64,000 bases of DNA from Paraburkholderia agricolaris. Lineage in GTDB: Bacteria; Pseudomonadota; Gammaproteobacteria; Burkholderiales; Burkholderiaceae. The notes under the pieces are model-generated. The model worked only from the letters and a program-made list of their open reading frames with translations. It was not told where the DNA came from and did no database searches. The stretch lies in contig NZ_QPER01000001.1 of NCBI RefSeq assembly GCF_009455635.1, positions 3,596,001-3,660,000 on the forward strand. Reading direction: 5' to 3'. The position numbers were made by a program, and so were the translations under genes. This document shows positions 36,484 to 46,757 of the stretch, piece after piece (positions within the stretch are counted from its first letter, which is position 1; the number at the start of each line of letters is the position of its first letter).

Positions 36484-38502
36484 TTAACCTCGGCTCCGGT
36501 ATTGATTGACGGCCTGCAGGCTGGTGTTCAGATTCGGCAGCTCAACCGCGGCCGAGCCCGCATCCACCTGCTTGACCAGATCGATCACAGTCTGGGTTTT
36601 CTTCGAGGTATTGTCGAAGTAGCGCGTGAGTGCGGCCTGCGCCGCCTGCAGATCGGACTTCAGCGTGGTCTGGTTGCGCGAAAGCAGGGCAAGCCGTGCC
36701 GACAGCAAACGCAGTTTCAGATTCTCGCGCAGGAAGTAGCCTTGATCGGGCGTGACGAGCATGGCGTCGGCGTTGTCGATACGGCGCACCTGGACGAGAC
36801 TCGTCAATTGCTGGCCGATGCCGGTCGTGACTTCGCGCCACCAGACTTTCCAGCGCGGCTCGCCGGTGGCCGCGGCTACCTTCGCCGTGTCGGCCCAGGT
36901 GGCGGCCTTCGGCGTGGCGTGCGCAATCGGCGCCTCGCCGGAGAGCGGCAGGCTGTCGACCTGGTCGATAGCGTTGTCGAGCTTGATCGCCATACCCGTC
37001 AGATCCGTGGACGGCGCGGCCTTCAGCTTGTCGATGTCTTGCGCGATGGCCTTGCGCACCGTAACGGCCTGCGGGCTATCCGATGCGGCAAGCCGCGTGT
37101 CCGCGCTTTGCAGCGCGAACAGCGCGAGTTGTGTATTGCCGGTGAGCTGCAATTGCTGGCTCGCGGCCGACAGCATCTGGCCGACTTCGGCCATGGTCCA
37201 GTCGTCGCGATTGCGGGCGAGATCGGTGTATTGCTGTTGCAAGGCCTGCTGCGCGGTTTGCGCATCGGCGAGCTTGCCTTCGAGTTGCGCGACCTGCGCG
37301 TCCGACTGTTTAACCGTGGCCAGCGCCTGATCGGTCTTGATGCGCAACTCGTTGGTCTGCGCGTCGTTCGCCTGCTGGCGTTGCGCGAGTTGCTGCTCGG
37401 TGCGCTCCACCTTGCGATTGAGCGCATAGCCGCCCACCCCCGCCGCACAAGCGATGATCACGACGACAAACCACAGCAGCGGTCCGCTCGCGCTGCGGCG
37501 CTTTTGCGCTTCGTAGGGCGTGAAGGGTGGATTCGGCGGCAACGCGCTGGTTGCGGCCGGCTGGGGTGAAGCGTTCGTGGATGCGTTCGTTTCAGTCATG
37601 CGTGATTTAGCCGGTGAATAAGCCGGGTTGGTCGGTACCGGTTGGACTACGGTCGGCACGGCAGCAAGCAAGGCGCGGGCAATGCGATCGTCGCCCGCGC
37701 CGGACACCGTAATGCTATCAAAACCCAATGCCCGCGCGGTCTGCGCGATGCGGGGGTGGGGCGTGACCAGGTTGGCGTGCTTCAGTTGCACGATTTCATC
37801 CGCAGTCAGATGCTCCTGCGCGAGCTCGTGCAAATTGCGCACCCCTTCCGAACTGGTGAGCAGCCATGCGTGCGGCGCGCCGGCCAGCAGCGCGTGCACG
37901 CGCGTCCAGCCGCCGATCGACGGTTCCGGCACGAGGCGGCGATAGGCCGCCACCGTTTCGACTTCCGCGCCCGCTTCGCGCAAGCGGTCGGCCAGCCATT
38001 CGCGGCCGCCGTCGCCGCGCACGATCAGCACGCGCTTGCCTTCGAGGCTCGTTGCGCCAAGCGCTGCGTCGAGCGCCGCGAACAGACCTTCGGAATCGAA
38101 GCGCGCCGTATCGTCATCGGATCCGGACGGCGGGCTGATGACGGTGTAGGCCGGCGCGGCGACGCCATGCCGTGCGAGCGCCTGCACACTGCCCGGCCCG
38201 ACAACGCCGATCGGCAGCGCATGCGGCCAGATCGTATCGCGGCGGGCAAACGCGTGATCGACCGCATTGGGCGACACGAACACGACCAGTGCATAGCGCT
38301 CGAGCGCATCCAGCGCGGCGCGCAACGGCGCTTCGTCGGTAACCGGCGCAATGTCGATCAGCGGAAAGTCGAGCACGGCAACGCCCGCCGCCGCGAGTTG
38401 CGCGGCTAACTCGTTTGATTGACCGGCCGGTCGTGTAATCACGACCGTGAACGCCGCCTTGTCGACGGCAGGGGATGCGTTGCCCGGGATTTCGGCCGCC
38501 AT
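36484..38502 (-). CDS. hemDX: Fused uroporphyrinogen-III synthase and HemX
   Basis: A 672-residue fusion. The N-terminal part (about 1-270) is HemD, which closes hydroxymethylbilane into uroporphyrinogen III: VVITRPAGQSNELAAQL, FVSPNAVDHA and LLTSSEGVRNL are visible. A linker and one membrane segment (about 345-367, LLWFVVVIIACAAGVGGYA) lead to a long coiled coil and the HemX domain. HemX is often labelled uroporphyrin-III C-methyltransferase but has no visible SAM-binding motif here. The start ATG overlaps the hemC stop (TGATG), giving tight coupling; a GTG one codon earlier is possible. Confidence 0.93.
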   Translation of the reverse strand: MAAEIPGNASPAVDKAAFTVVITRPAGQSNELAAQLAAAGVAVLDFPLIDIAPVTDEAPLRAALDALERYALVVFVSPNAVDHAFARRDTIWPHALPIGVVGPGSVQALARHGVAAPAYTVISPPSGSDDDTARFDSEGLFAALDAALGATSLEGKRVLIVRGDGGREWLADRLREAGAEVETVAAYRRLVPEPSIGGWTRVHALLAGAPHAWLLTSSEGVRNLHELAQEHLTADEIVQLKHANLVTPHPRIAQTARALGFDSITVSGAGDDRIARALLAAVPTVVQPVPTNPAYSPAKSRMTETNASTNASPQPAATSALPPNPPFTPYEAQKRRSASGPLLWFVVVIIACAAGVGGYALNRKVERTEQQLAQRQQANDAQTNELRIKTDQALATVKQSDAQVAQLEGKLADAQTAQQALQQQYTDLARNRDDWTMAEVGQMLSAASQQLQLTGNTQLALFALQSADTRLAASDSPQAVTVRKAIAQDIDKLKAAPSTDLTGMAIKLDNAIDQVDSLPLSGEAPIAHATPKAATWADTAKVAAATGEPRWKVWWREVTTGIGQQLTSLVQVRRIDNADAMLVTPDQGYFLRENLKLRLLSARLALLSRNQTTLKSDLQAAQAALTRYFDNTSKKTQTVIDLVKQVDAGSAAVELPNLNTSLQAVNQYRSRG

Positions 38503-39518
38503 CACTCGCCGGTCGCCGCGCTATCCGGCGCGCCGTCTGCCGACGCTGCCGCAGGACCGCTAGCCGTACTCAACGCACGGACGATGTCCATCGCACCTTG
38601 CTGTTCGAGCGCGCTCGCCACTTCCTCACCAAGCGCAATCGCGCGCTCGACGGTGGGCGCCGGCGCCGATGCCTGCGCGCTCAACACACGCTGGCCGTCA
38701 GGCGTGGCGACGATGCCGCGCAGATGCAATGCGCCGTCATGCCATTGCGCGTAGGCCGCGAGCGGCACTTCACAACTGCCGCCGAGGGCGCGCGAGACCA
38801 TCCGCTCCGCTTCGACGGCCGCTGCCGTATGTTCGTGATGCAGCGGCGCGAGCCATGCCGCGAGGTCCGCGCGATCGGCGCGAATCTCGATGCCGAGCGC
38901 GCCCTGGCCGGCTGCGGGCAAGCTGTCTTCCGGATCGAGATTCGCGCGGATGCGCTCGCCGAGACCCAGACGCTTCAAACCGGCCGCGGCCAGAATGATC
39001 GCCGCATAGTCGCCGCGGTCGAGTTTCGCGAGGCGGGTGTCGAGATTGCCCCGCAACGGGCGCACCACGAGGTGCGGATAACGCATGCGCAGCATGGCCT
39101 CGCGACGCAGGCTGGAGGTCCCGACCACGGCGCCGGCCGGCAGCGCGGCAAGCGAGTCGTAAGTGTTGGAAACCAGCGCGTCGCGCGGATCTTCACGCTC
39201 CATGATGGCGGACAGCGCAAAGCCCGCGGGCAATTCCATCGGCACGTCTTTGAGCGAATGCACGGCCAGATCGGCGCGGCCGTCGGCCAGTGCCGCTTCC
39301 AGTTCCTTGACGAAAAGGCCCTTACCACCAACCTTCGACAAAGTGCGATCGAGAATTTGATCGCCACGTGTCGTCATTCCGAGGATTTTTACGTCACAAG
39401 ATGGATATAATTTGTGCAGCGCACATCGCACATGCTCCGCCTGCCACATGGCAAGGCGGCTTTCTCGCGACGCAATCACAAGCGTGTGGGGTGGCGTAGA
39501 AAACGTCTCGGTGTTCAT
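38502..39518 (-). CDS. hemC: Porphobilinogen deaminase (hydroxymethylbilane synthase)
   Basis: A 338-residue cytoplasmic enzyme polymerising four porphobilinogens. Substrate-binding and catalytic residues are seen in [41 protein letters not shown] and LRGNLDTRL. The dipyrromethane cofactor attaches to Cys in [12 protein letters not shown] (about 245). The start [11 protein letters not shown] was chosen because the upstream frame adds a low-quality tail. The C-terminal 30 residues are Ala/Ser-rich. First gene of hemC-hemDX-hemY. Confidence 0.96.
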   Translation of the reverse strand: MNTETFSTPPHTLVIASRESRLAMWQAEHVRCALHKLYPSCDVKILGMTTRGDQILDRTLSKVGGKGLFVKELEAALADGRADLAVHSLKDVPMELPAGFALSAIMEREDPRDALVSNTYDSLAALPAGAVVGTSSLRREAMLRMRYPHLVVRPLRGNLDTRLAKLDRGDYAAIILAAAGLKRLGLGERIRANLDPEDSLPAAGQGALGIEIRADRADLAAWLAPLHHEHTAAAVEAERMVSRALGGSCEVPLAAYAQWHDGALHLRGIVATPDGQRVLSAQASAPAPTVERAIALGEEVASALEQQGAMDIVRALSTASGPAAASADGAPDSAATGE

Positions 39519-39935
39519 TAGCTTGCTGATTGAATGACGGGGTGTAATAACAATCAATGTTAGCACGCGCCCTTGTGTCTCAAGGCACAGCGGAGCGCCG
39601 TGCCGGCGCGGTATCGATGGAGGAGACGGGCCTCGGCGCAGCGCGCCTGCCCCATCCCTGCCTGTTCAAGCACGGTCGTTCGCGCACCGGAGCGCGGCAT
39701 GCGGGATGATGCAATGCGGCGCAACGTGCCTGGCAGACAGGCCAGGCATCTCGTGCGCTTTGTGCAAATCTTTGCGCAAATGCTCGCGGTCCCCTCTCCG
39801 GCGTGTTGTCATCGGCGGCCATCGGCCGCATACCGCTTCGTACTGGTTTCGCGCAGTTCACGTTGCAACTCATACGCAGTTCCGCAGTAGCAGTTCATCA
39901 CTCAACAGACCCTGGCTTCCCTGAGGAAACCCATC
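39519..39935. other. Divergent promoter region between hemC and ppc
   Basis: About 420 bases. No supported gene. It contains tandem palindromes at 39759-39782 (separate entry); the remainder should carry both promoters, but no box pair stands out. Confidence 0.5.
39759..39782. promoter_or_regulatory. Tandem near-palindromes, candidate operator
   Basis: TTTGTGCAAATC (39759-39770) is directly followed by TTTGCGCAAATG (39771-39782). Each unit is (nearly) self-complementary around its centre (TTTGCGCAAA is a perfect 10-bp palindrome), and the two copies are exactly 12 bp apart. Candidate binding site for a dimeric regulator, about 155 bases before the ppc start. Confidence 0.45.
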
Positions 39936-42900
39936 GTGACGTCTTCCGGATCGGCGCGCCCTGCCCGCCGCAACACTGCATCGCCCAACGCTCAAGCGGC
40001 CGACGCCGCCGCTTCTGCTTCTGCTTCCGCCGCCACGGCTGCCCAGTCCGCCCCGGCCAAACGCGCCGGCAAAGCTGTCAAGACAAGCCAGCCTGCCAAC
40101 GTCGCCAAAACCGCCAAGTCTGCCAAGTCCGCCAAAACCTCCGCGAAGGCCAATAAAGCGGTGAAGGACGTCAAGACAGAGAAGGTAGCGCAAGCGCCCA
40201 AGCTGCAAGCCGTTTCGCAGGATACGGTCGCGCACGCGCCGAAAAGCAGCGCCCGCACGCGCGAAGACAAGGATCATCCGCTGTTTCAGGACATCCGCTA
40301 TCTGGGACGCCTGCTAGGCGACGTGCTGCGTGAGCAGGAAGGCGACGCGGTGTTCGACGTCGTGGAAACGATCCGTCAGACCGCCGTGCGTTTTCGCCGT
40401 GAAGACGACAACGCCGCCGCCCAGACGCTCGACAAGAAACTGCGCTCGCTGAGCCCGGAACAAACGGTCAGCGTGGTGCGCGCGTTCAGCTACTTTTCGC
40501 ATCTTGCGAATATCGCCGAAGACCGTCACCGCAATCGCCGTCACCGGATTCACGCGCTGGCCGGCTCGACCTCGCAACCGGGCACGATGGCGCATACGCT
40601 CGAGCGGCTCGTCGCCGCGGGCGCCGCGGCAACGCCGGTTCTGCAGCAGTTCTTCAACGAAGCGTTGATCGTGCCGGTCCTGACCGCGCACCCCACCGAG
40701 GTGCAGCGCAAGAGCATTCTCGACGCACAGCACGACGTCGCGCGCCTGTTGGCCGAACGCGATCAGCCGTTGACCGACCGCGAGCGCGCGCACAACGAAG
40801 CGATGCTGCGCGCCCGCGTCACGTCGCTGTGGCAAACGCGCATGCTGCGTGATTCGCGCCTCTCCGTGGCCGACGAAATCGAAAACGCGCTGTCGTACTA
40901 TCGTGCCACCTTCCTCGAAGAAATCCCGGCGCTCTACGCCGATATCGAAGAAGCGCTCACCGAACACGGTATCGACGCCCGCCTGCCGCCGTTCTTCCAG
41001 ATGGGCAGCTGGATCGGCGGCGACCGCGACGGCAACCCGAACGTCACGGCCGAAACGCTCGAGAACGCAATTACCCGCCAGGCCGCGGTGATCTTCGAGC
41101 ACTACATGGAGCAGGTGCACAAGCTGGGCGCCGAATTGTCGGTGTCGAACCTGCTGGCCGGCGCGAGCGATGGGCTCAAGGCACTCGCCGCCGCGTCGCC
41201 CGACCAGTCGCCGCACCGCACCGACGAACCGTATCGCCGCGCGCTGATCGGCATGTACACACGGCTCGCGGCAAGCGCCCGTGTGCGTCTGGGCGAAGGC
41301 AGCGTGCCGGTGCGCAGCGCCGGCCGCGGTGCGGCGCCGGTACGCGCGATACCGTATGACGATTCCGCCGAATTCGTGCGCGACCTGCACGTGCTGATCG
41401 ATTCGCTTGCCGCGCACCATGGCGCGCCGCTCGCGGCACCGCGCCTGTCGCCGCTCGCGCGCGCCGCCGAAGTGTTCGGCTTCCATCTGGCGAGCATCGA
41501 CTTGCGCCAAAGCTCGGACATTCATGAGGCCGTGATCGCCGAGTTGCTGAAGCGCGCAGGCGTCGAAAACGACTATGCGTCGCTCGCCGAAGAAGACAAG
41601 CTCAAGGTGCTGCTCGCCGAACTTTCGCAGCCGCGCCCATTGCGCCTGCCCTACGCCGAGTACTCCGATCTCGTGAAGAGCGAACTCGGCGTGCTTGAAG
41701 AGGCCCGCGTCACGCGTGAAAAGTTCGGCCTGCGCGCGGTACGCAACTACATCATTTCGCACACGGAGACCGTCAGCGATCTGGTCGAAGTCATGTTGCT
41801 GCAAAAGGAAACCGGCCTGCTGCAAGGACGTTTGGGTGACGCGAACGACCCGGCGAGAGCAGGCTTGATGGTGATTCCGCTGTTCGAGACGATCCCCGAC
41901 TTGCGCAACGCGCCGCACATCATGCGTGATCTGATCGCGCTGCCGGGCATGGATGCCTTGATCGAACATCAAGGCAACGAACAGGAAGTGATGCTCGGCT
42001 ATTCGGACAGCAACAAGGACGGCGGCTTCCTGACGTCGAACTGGGAGCTGTATCGCGCCGAGCTGGCGCTGGTGTCGCTGTTCAATCAACGCGGCGTGAC
42101 GCTGCGCCTGTTCCACGGCCGGGGCGGCACGGTTGGCCGTGGCGGTGGCCCGACGTATCAGGCGATTCTGTCGCAGCCGCCGGGCACCGTCGACGGCCAG
42201 ATCCGTTTGACCGAACAAGGCGAGGTGATCGCCAGCAAGTTCGGCAATCCGGAAATCGGCCGGCGCAATCTGGAAACGGTAGTGGCCGCGACGCTCGAAG
42301 CGTCGTTGTTGCCGCACGGCATTGCGCCCGCGCAACTGCCGGCCTTCGAAGAGACCATGCAACAGTTGTCCGACGCGGCGATGGCGTCGTATCGCGCGTT
42401 GGTCTATGAAACGCCGGGCTTCAAGGAGTATTTCTTCGAGTCCACGCCGATCTCGGAGATCGCCGAGTTGAACATCGGCAGCCGTCCGGCTTCGCGCAAA
42501 CTGCAGGATCCGAAGCAACGCAAGATCGAAGATCTGCGGGCGATTCCGTGGGGCTTCTCATGGGGCCAATGCCGTTTGCTGCTGACCGGCTGGTACGGTT
42601 TCGGCAGCGCGGTGGCCGCGCATCTGGACAGCGCGCCGAGCGACGCCGAGCGCACCCGCCGTCTTGCGCTGCTCAAGAAGATGCACAAGACCTGGCCGTT
42701 CTTCTCGAACCTGCTCTCCAATATGGACATGGTGCTGGCGAAGACCGACCTCGCGGTGGCCTCGCGCTACGCTCAGCTTGTATCGGACAAGAAGCTGCGC
42801 AAGCACGTGTTCGAGCGGATCGTCGGGGAATGGGAGCGGACCTCGAAGGTGTTGTCGGAGATCACCGGCAAGAGCGAACGGCTCGCGGAGAATCCGCTGC

Positions 42901-43064
42901 TCGCGCGTTCGATCAAGAACCGCTTCCCGTATCTCGACCCGCTCAATCACTTGCAGGTCGAGTTGCTCAAACGTCACCGTGCGGGGGATACCAACGCGCG
43001 CGTGCGGCGCGGGATTCACCTGACCATCAACGGGATTGCGGCGGGCTTGCGCAATACCGGCTAA
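39936..43064 (+). CDS. ppc: Phosphoenolpyruvate carboxylase
   Basis: A 1042-residue anaplerotic enzyme (PEP + HCO3- to oxaloacetate + Pi). Catalytic blocks are all present: [13 protein letters not shown] (His, about 252), [25 protein letters not shown] and [11 protein letters not shown]. It is longer than the usual 880-990 residues because of an N-terminal, about 95-residue Ala/Lys/Thr-rich extension (repeats of [11 protein letters not shown]) that looks disordered and resembles histone-H1-like tails. Start is GTG with GAGGAAA upstream; a later start near [11 protein letters not shown] would remove the extension, so the extension should be tested. Monocistronic, with a terminator downstream. 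Confidence 0.95.
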   Translation: MTSSGSARPARRNTASPNAQAADAAASASASAATAAQSAPAKRAGKAVKTSQPANVAKTAKSAKSAKTSAKANKAVKDVKTEKVAQAPKLQAVSQDTVAHAPKSSARTREDKDHPLFQDIRYLGRLLGDVLREQEGDAVFDVVETIRQTAVRFRREDDNAAAQTLDKKLRSLSPEQTVSVVRAFSYFSHLANIAEDRHRNRRHRIHALAGSTSQPGTMAHTLERLVAAGAAATPVLQQFFNEALIVPVLTAHPTEVQRKSILDAQHDVARLLAERDQPLTDRERAHNEAMLRARVTSLWQTRMLRDSRLSVADEIENALSYYRATFLEEIPALYADIEEALTEHGIDARLPPFFQMGSWIGGDRDGNPNVTAETLENAITRQAAVIFEHYMEQVHKLGAELSVSNLLAGASDGLKALAAASPDQSPHRTDEPYRRALIGMYTRLAASARVRLGEGSVPVRSAGRGAAPVRAIPYDDSAEFVRDLHVLIDSLAAHHGAPLAAPRLSPLARAAEVFGFHLASIDLRQSSDIHEAVIAELLKRAGVENDYASLAEEDKLKVLLAELSQPRPLRLPYAEYSDLVKSELGVLEEARVTREKFGLRAVRNYIISHTETVSDLVEVMLLQKETGLLQGRLGDANDPARAGLMVIPLFETIPDLRNAPHIMRDLIALPGMDALIEHQGNEQEVMLGYSDSNKDGGFLTSNWELYRAELALVSLFNQRGVTLRLFHGRGGTVGRGGGPTYQAILSQPPGTVDGQIRLTEQGEVIASKFGNPEIGRRNLETVVAATLEASLLPHGIAPAQLPAFEETMQQLSDAAMASYRALVYETPGFKEYFFESTPISEIAELNIGSRPASRKLQDPKQRKIEDLRAIPWGFSWGQCRLLLTGWYGFGSAVAAHLDSAPSDAERTRRLALLKKMHKTWPFFSNLLSNMDMVLAKTDLAVASRYAQLVSDKKLRKHVFERIVGEWERTSKVLSEITGKSERLAENPLLARSIKNRFPYLDPLNHLQVELLKRHRAGDTNARVRRGIHLTINGIAAGLRNTG

Positions 43065-43141
43065 CGCTTGCTGGTTGCGATGTGGCGGAGGTGCGGCGTG
43101 TTGCACCCCGCTGTATTAGCTTGATTTAACCTGATGCACTG

Positions 43142-43180
43142 CGGCGGAATGTCGGTCTCGGCATTCCGCCGTTTTCTTTT
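43142..43180 (+). terminator. Intrinsic terminator of ppc
   Basis: CGGCGGAATG / CATTCCGCCG with a 10-base loop, followed by TTTTCTTTT. Confidence 0.85.
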
Positions 43181-43214
43181 GGCGCGGCTTATTGCACGCC
43201 GTTGCCTGCCGCGC

Positions 43215-43967
43215 TTACTGCGCCTCGACCATCAGCGCGTCGAGCTTGAACGAACCGTCTTCCTGCACATCGAAATACTGGCGCACCTCGTCGGGCGAAT
43301 TGCTCCACAACGAGCGAATCGCCACCACCCGTGGCTCCGGCGTGCGCATGCGCGCCACCCACGAGCTGAACTCGATCGCGATGCGCCAACGCTCACGAAT
43401 CGATGCCTTGAAACCGGCCGCTTCGAAGAACGCAATCCATTCGTCAGCGCGGTAGTCGCGAATGTGCGAGCCGTCGCGCAATACTTCGACTGCCTGAATA
43501 TGCGTGTCGAGCAGCGGATGATCGGCGCCGGCGATGTCGATGAACAACACCTTGCCGCCAGGCTTCAACACGCGCCGCACTTCGGCCAGCGCGAGCGGCA
43601 CGTCGTGCCAGTGATGCGCGCTCATCCGGCTGATGATCCAGTCGAACGAATGGTCGTCGAACGGCAGCGTTTCCGCGGCGCCTTGCTGCGTGCGAATGTT
43701 GGCGAGGCCGCGATCCTTCGCCGCGCCGTCGACCGTCGCCAGCATTTGCGGCGCGATGTCGTACGCGACCACTTCCTTTGCATGCGGCGCCGCCGCGAAA
43801 CTCGCGTGACCCGCGCCGCAGCCCATGTCGAGCACCCGGGCACCCGGCGTCGCCGCGATCGATTCGGCCAGCGTCTGCAGGTCGGCGCCGGTGGCATGCG
43901 TCTGACTCGTCAAATACGCGGCGGCGGTCGAGCCGAAGGCGTCGGCGACCTGATCGTGATGCTTCAT
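43215..43967 (-). CDS. Class I SAM-dependent methyltransferase (UbiE-like)
   Basis: A 250-residue cytoplasmic methyltransferase. SAM motif I is RVLDMGCGAGHAS (about 44-56); the following acidic motif is in VAYDIAPQML, motif II is in SFDWIISRMSAHHW, and motif III is RVLKPGGKVLFID. GGGAG lies upstream. It stands divergent from an XRE/MmyB-like regulator, and that pairing usually means the regulator controls the enzyme. Substrate unknown; similarity to UbiE is general, not proof of a quinone role. Confidence 0.9.
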   Translation of the reverse strand: MKHHDQVADAFGSTAAAYLTSQTHATGADLQTLAESIAATPGARVLDMGCGAGHASFAAAPHAKEVVAYDIAPQMLATVDGAAKDRGLANIRTQQGAAETLPFDDHSFDWIISRMSAHHWHDVPLALAEVRRVLKPGGKVLFIDIAGADHPLLDTHIQAVEVLRDGSHIRDYRADEWIAFFEAAGFKASIRERWRIAIEFSSWVARMRTPEPRVVAIRSLWSNSPDEVRQYFDVQEDGSFKLDALMVEAQ

Positions 43968-44054
43968 GGAAGACTCCCGTTGTCTATGTGGGGTTGGATT
44001 GGGCTTGGGCCGGGTTGGTCTGAACGACGCTGGGTCGTTCCAACCGTTACCGTT

Positions 44055-44083
44055 ACAATAGAACCGGTCGTGTACCAGTACAA
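44055..44083 (-). promoter_or_regulatory. Methyltransferase promoter overlapped by a palindrome
   Basis: On the minus strand -35 TTGTAC (44083-44078) and -10 TATTGT (44060-44055) are 17 bases apart, about 90 bases before the methyltransferase start. The -35 box overlaps TGTAC-CA-GTACA (44071-44082), an inverted repeat with perfect 5-bp arms, which would be a good site for a repressor such as the divergent XRE-type protein. That link is inference. Confidence 0.5.
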
Positions 44084-44168
44084 GTTAAGCAATTATTCTG
44101 GTATCAATAGCACCACCCCGGCACTACCCCGACACCACCCCGCTTCCTCCAAGCGCAGCCCGACAAGA

Positions 44169-44981
44169 ATGACCACGCCGCCCTCCGCCGACCACCCGCC
44201 GCCACTCGACGCCACGCCTGCCCGCGCGCTTGGCGATTTCATCCGCGCCCACCGTGAACGGCTCACGCCGCAAGCGCTCGGCCTGCCGCCCGGCCCGCGC
44301 CGCCGCACCCCCGGCTTGCGGCGCGAAGAAGTCGCGCAACTGTGCGGCGTCAGTCCGACCTGGTACACGTGGATCGAACAGGGCCGCCCGGTCTCCGCTT
44401 CCGCCGAGGCGCTGGCGCGGATCGCCGTGGCATTGCAACTGTCGCGCGCCGAGCGGGCGTATCTGTTCGAACTGGCCGCGCAGCGCGACCCGGCCGAGCC
44501 CGATCCGGCCGCCGCCGACGCTCCCGCCACCCTGCTCGAAACCGTGCAGCTCGTGAACGCCCCGGCTTACGTGCTCGACCGTCAGTGGAACGCGCTGGCG
44601 TGGAACGCGCGCGCCGCCGACCTGTTCGTCGGCTGGCTGGACGGCACCCACGATCGCAATCTGCTGCGCTACACCTTCACCGAACCGGCCGCGCGCGAAC
44701 TGATCGTCGACTGGGAAACGCGCGCGCGACGCCTCGCCGCCGAATTCCGCGCCGACTCGATTCGTCATCTGAACGACGCGCCCACGCGCGGGCTGATCGA
44801 CTCGCTCACCGCCGCCAGCGACGCGTTTGCGCGTTTCTGGGCGTCGCAGGACGTCGGCGGCCGGGAAGGCGGCCGGCGCGAATTCAACCATCCGCGCGAC
44901 GGCCGCATCATCTATGACCAGATCACCTTCAAGCCCGCGCATCGCGAGGATCTGAAGCTGGTGGTGCTGGTGCGGGAATAG
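44169..44981 (+). CDS. XRE-family regulator with MmyB-like ligand domain
   Basis: A 270-residue transcription factor. The N-terminal helix-turn-helix (about 20-90) contains the family segment TPGLRREEVAQLCGVSPTWYTWIEQGR; the C-terminal half (about 110-268) has the PAYVLDRQWNALAWNARAADLF motif of the MmyB-like fatty-acid-binding ligand domain. Such regulators usually repress a divergent enzyme gene and respond to a hydrophobic ligand. The start at 44169 is the first ATG after an AAG-rich leader; no strong ribosome-binding site, so moderately uncertain. Divergent from the methyltransferase. Confidence 0.9.
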   Translation: MTTPPSADHPPPLDATPARALGDFIRAHRERLTPQALGLPPGPRRRTPGLRREEVAQLCGVSPTWYTWIEQGRPVSASAEALARIAVALQLSRAERAYLFELAAQRDPAEPDPAAADAPATLLETVQLVNAPAYVLDRQWNALAWNARAADLFVGWLDGTHDRNLLRYTFTEPAARELIVDWETRARRLAAEFRADSIRHLNDAPTRGLIDSLTAASDAFARFWASQDVGGREGGRREFNHPRDGRIIYDQITFKPAHREDLKLVVLVRE

Positions 44982-45129
44982 CGGTGCTTTTGCCTGAGCG
45001 GCCTTGGGGCGGGCGGCATCTTTGATGCGGTCCGCCAGTGTTAAAATCCCTGTCTTTCGCTCATTCCGATGGCGCCCGCCCTGTACGCAAACGCCGTCAG
45101 CGTCCTCACCTCGTTCAAAGCCCAACACC

Positions 45130-46536
45130 ATGACGTCCCAACTGCACAAAAAAGGCGAAGCCTGGTCGGCTCGCTTCTCGGAGCCGATGTCGGAGCTCGT
45201 CAAACGCTACACGTCGTCGGTTTTCTTCGACAAGCGTCTGGCGCTCGTCGATATCGAAGGGTCGCTCGCGCACGCCTCGATGCTGGCCGCGCAGAAGATC
45301 ATCGCCGCCGACGACCTCGCCGCGATCCAACGCGGCATGGCGCAGATCAAGGGTGAAATCGAGCGAGGCGAGTTCGAGTGGCAACTCGATCTGGAAGACG
45401 TCCACCTGAACATCGAAGCGCGCCTGACCGCGCTGATCGGCGACGCCGGCAAGCGTCTGCACACGGGCCGCTCGCGTAACGACCAGGTCGCGACCGACAT
45501 CCGCCTGTGGCTGCGCGGCGAGATCGACCGCATCGGCGGGCTGCTGACGGAGCTGCGCACGGCCCTGCTCGACATGGCGGAGAAGAACGCCTCGACCATC
45601 ATGCCCGGCTTCACGCACTTGCAGGTGGCGCAGCCGGTCACGTTTGGCCATCACCTGCTGGCCTACGTCGAAATGTTTTCGCGCGACGCCGAACGCATGA
45701 TCGATTGCCGCAAGCGCGTGAATCGCCTGCCGTTGGGTGCGGCGGCTCTCGCCGGCACGAGCTATCCGATCGACCGTCACGCGGTGGCGAAGACCTTGGG
45801 CTTCGACGGCATCTGCGCAAATTCGCTGGATGCGGTGTCCGATCGTGACTTCGCGATCGAATTCACGGCAGCATCCGCGCTGGTGATGACGCACGTGTCG
45901 CGCTTCTCGGAAGAACTGGTTTTGTGGATGAGTCCGCGCGTCGGCTTCATCGATCTGGCCGACCGTTTCTGCACCGGCTCGTCGATCATGCCGCAGAAGA
46001 AGAACCCGGACGTGCCCGAACTCGCGCGTGGCAAGACGGGCCGCGTGAACGGTCATCTGATCGCGCTGCTCACGTTGATGAAGGGCCAGCCGCTCGCCTA
46101 CAACAAGGACAACCAGGAAGATAAGGAACCGCTGTTCGACACCGTCGATACGGTTGCAGACACGCTGCGCATCTTCGCTGAAATGGTCGCGGGCATCTCC
46201 GTGAAGCCGCAAGCCATGCGCGACGCCGCGTTGCAAGGCTTCTCCACGGCCACCGATCTCGCCGATTACCTGGTCAAGCGAGGTCTGCCGTTCCGCGACG
46301 CGCACGAAGCCGTGGCGCTGGCGGTTCGCGTGTGCGCCGATCGTGGCTGCGATCTGGCCGACCTGACGCTGGAAGAAATGCGTCAGGAACTGCCGAACGT
46401 CGCGCATCTGATCGGCGACGACGTGTTTTCGTATCTGACGCTCGAAGGTTCGGTGGCCAGCCGCAACCATCCGGGCGGCACGGCGCCCGAGCAGGTGCTT
46501 GCCGCGGTCAAGGCCGCACGGGAAGCGTTGAAGTAA
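45130..46536 (+). CDS. argH: Argininosuccinate lyase
   Basis: A 468-residue cytoplasmic enzyme of the aspartase/fumarase superfamily, releasing arginine and fumarate from argininosuccinate in the last arginine-biosynthesis step. Hallmarks are [26 protein letters not shown] and the superfamily signature [11 protein letters not shown] (about 283-293). The start [13 protein letters not shown] is the typical N-terminus; earlier in-frame starts were discarded. Monocistronic, with a terminator after it. Nothing unusual. Confidence 0.96.
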   Translation: MTSQLHKKGEAWSARFSEPMSELVKRYTSSVFFDKRLALVDIEGSLAHASMLAAQKIIAADDLAAIQRGMAQIKGEIERGEFEWQLDLEDVHLNIEARLTALIGDAGKRLHTGRSRNDQVATDIRLWLRGEIDRIGGLLTELRTALLDMAEKNASTIMPGFTHLQVAQPVTFGHHLLAYVEMFSRDAERMIDCRKRVNRLPLGAAALAGTSYPIDRHAVAKTLGFDGICANSLDAVSDRDFAIEFTAASALVMTHVSRFSEELVLWMSPRVGFIDLADRFCTGSSIMPQKKNPDVPELARGKTGRVNGHLIALLTLMKGQPLAYNKDNQEDKEPLFDTVDTVADTLRIFAEMVAGISVKPQAMRDAALQGFSTATDLADYLVKRGLPFRDAHEAVALAVRVCADRGCDLADLTLEEMRQELPNVAHLIGDDVFSYLTLEGSVASRNHPGGTAPEQVLAAVKAAREALK

Positions 46537-46564
46537 TGTAACGGTAAGGCGCGGCACAAAAACA

Positions 46565-46597
46565 AAGGCGAACTCATCAACGAGTTCGCCTTTTTTG
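46565..46597 (+). terminator. Intrinsic terminator of argH
   Basis: AAGGCGAACTC / GAGTTCGCCTT with a 6-base loop and a following T-run. Confidence 0.88.
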
Positions 46598-46635
46598 TTT
46601 CGTGACCGGACTGATCGATTGCGCAAAGTACCGCG

Positions 46636-46665
46636 CAAAAAAAGAAAGCCCGCACGAAGCGGGCT
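46636..46665 (-). terminator. Intrinsic terminator of the NRPS gene
   Basis: AGCCCGC / GCGGGCT hairpin (46648-46665). Read on the minus strand it is followed by TTTCTTTTTTT. It lies about 95 bases after the NRPS stop codon and faces the argH terminator. Confidence 0.8.
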
Positions 46666-46757
46666 AAATGAAAGACTTCCACCGATGCCTCTCGAAAGAG
46701 GCCAACGAAGTGTAGGCTCGTTTTAGCCGAAGAGAAATCCGGTCATATTTCAGCCTG

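Noticed and set aside
40314..42518. 734-codon open frame antisense to ppc
   Set aside because: Mirrors the well-conserved PEP carboxylase; Arg/Gln/His-rich shadow.
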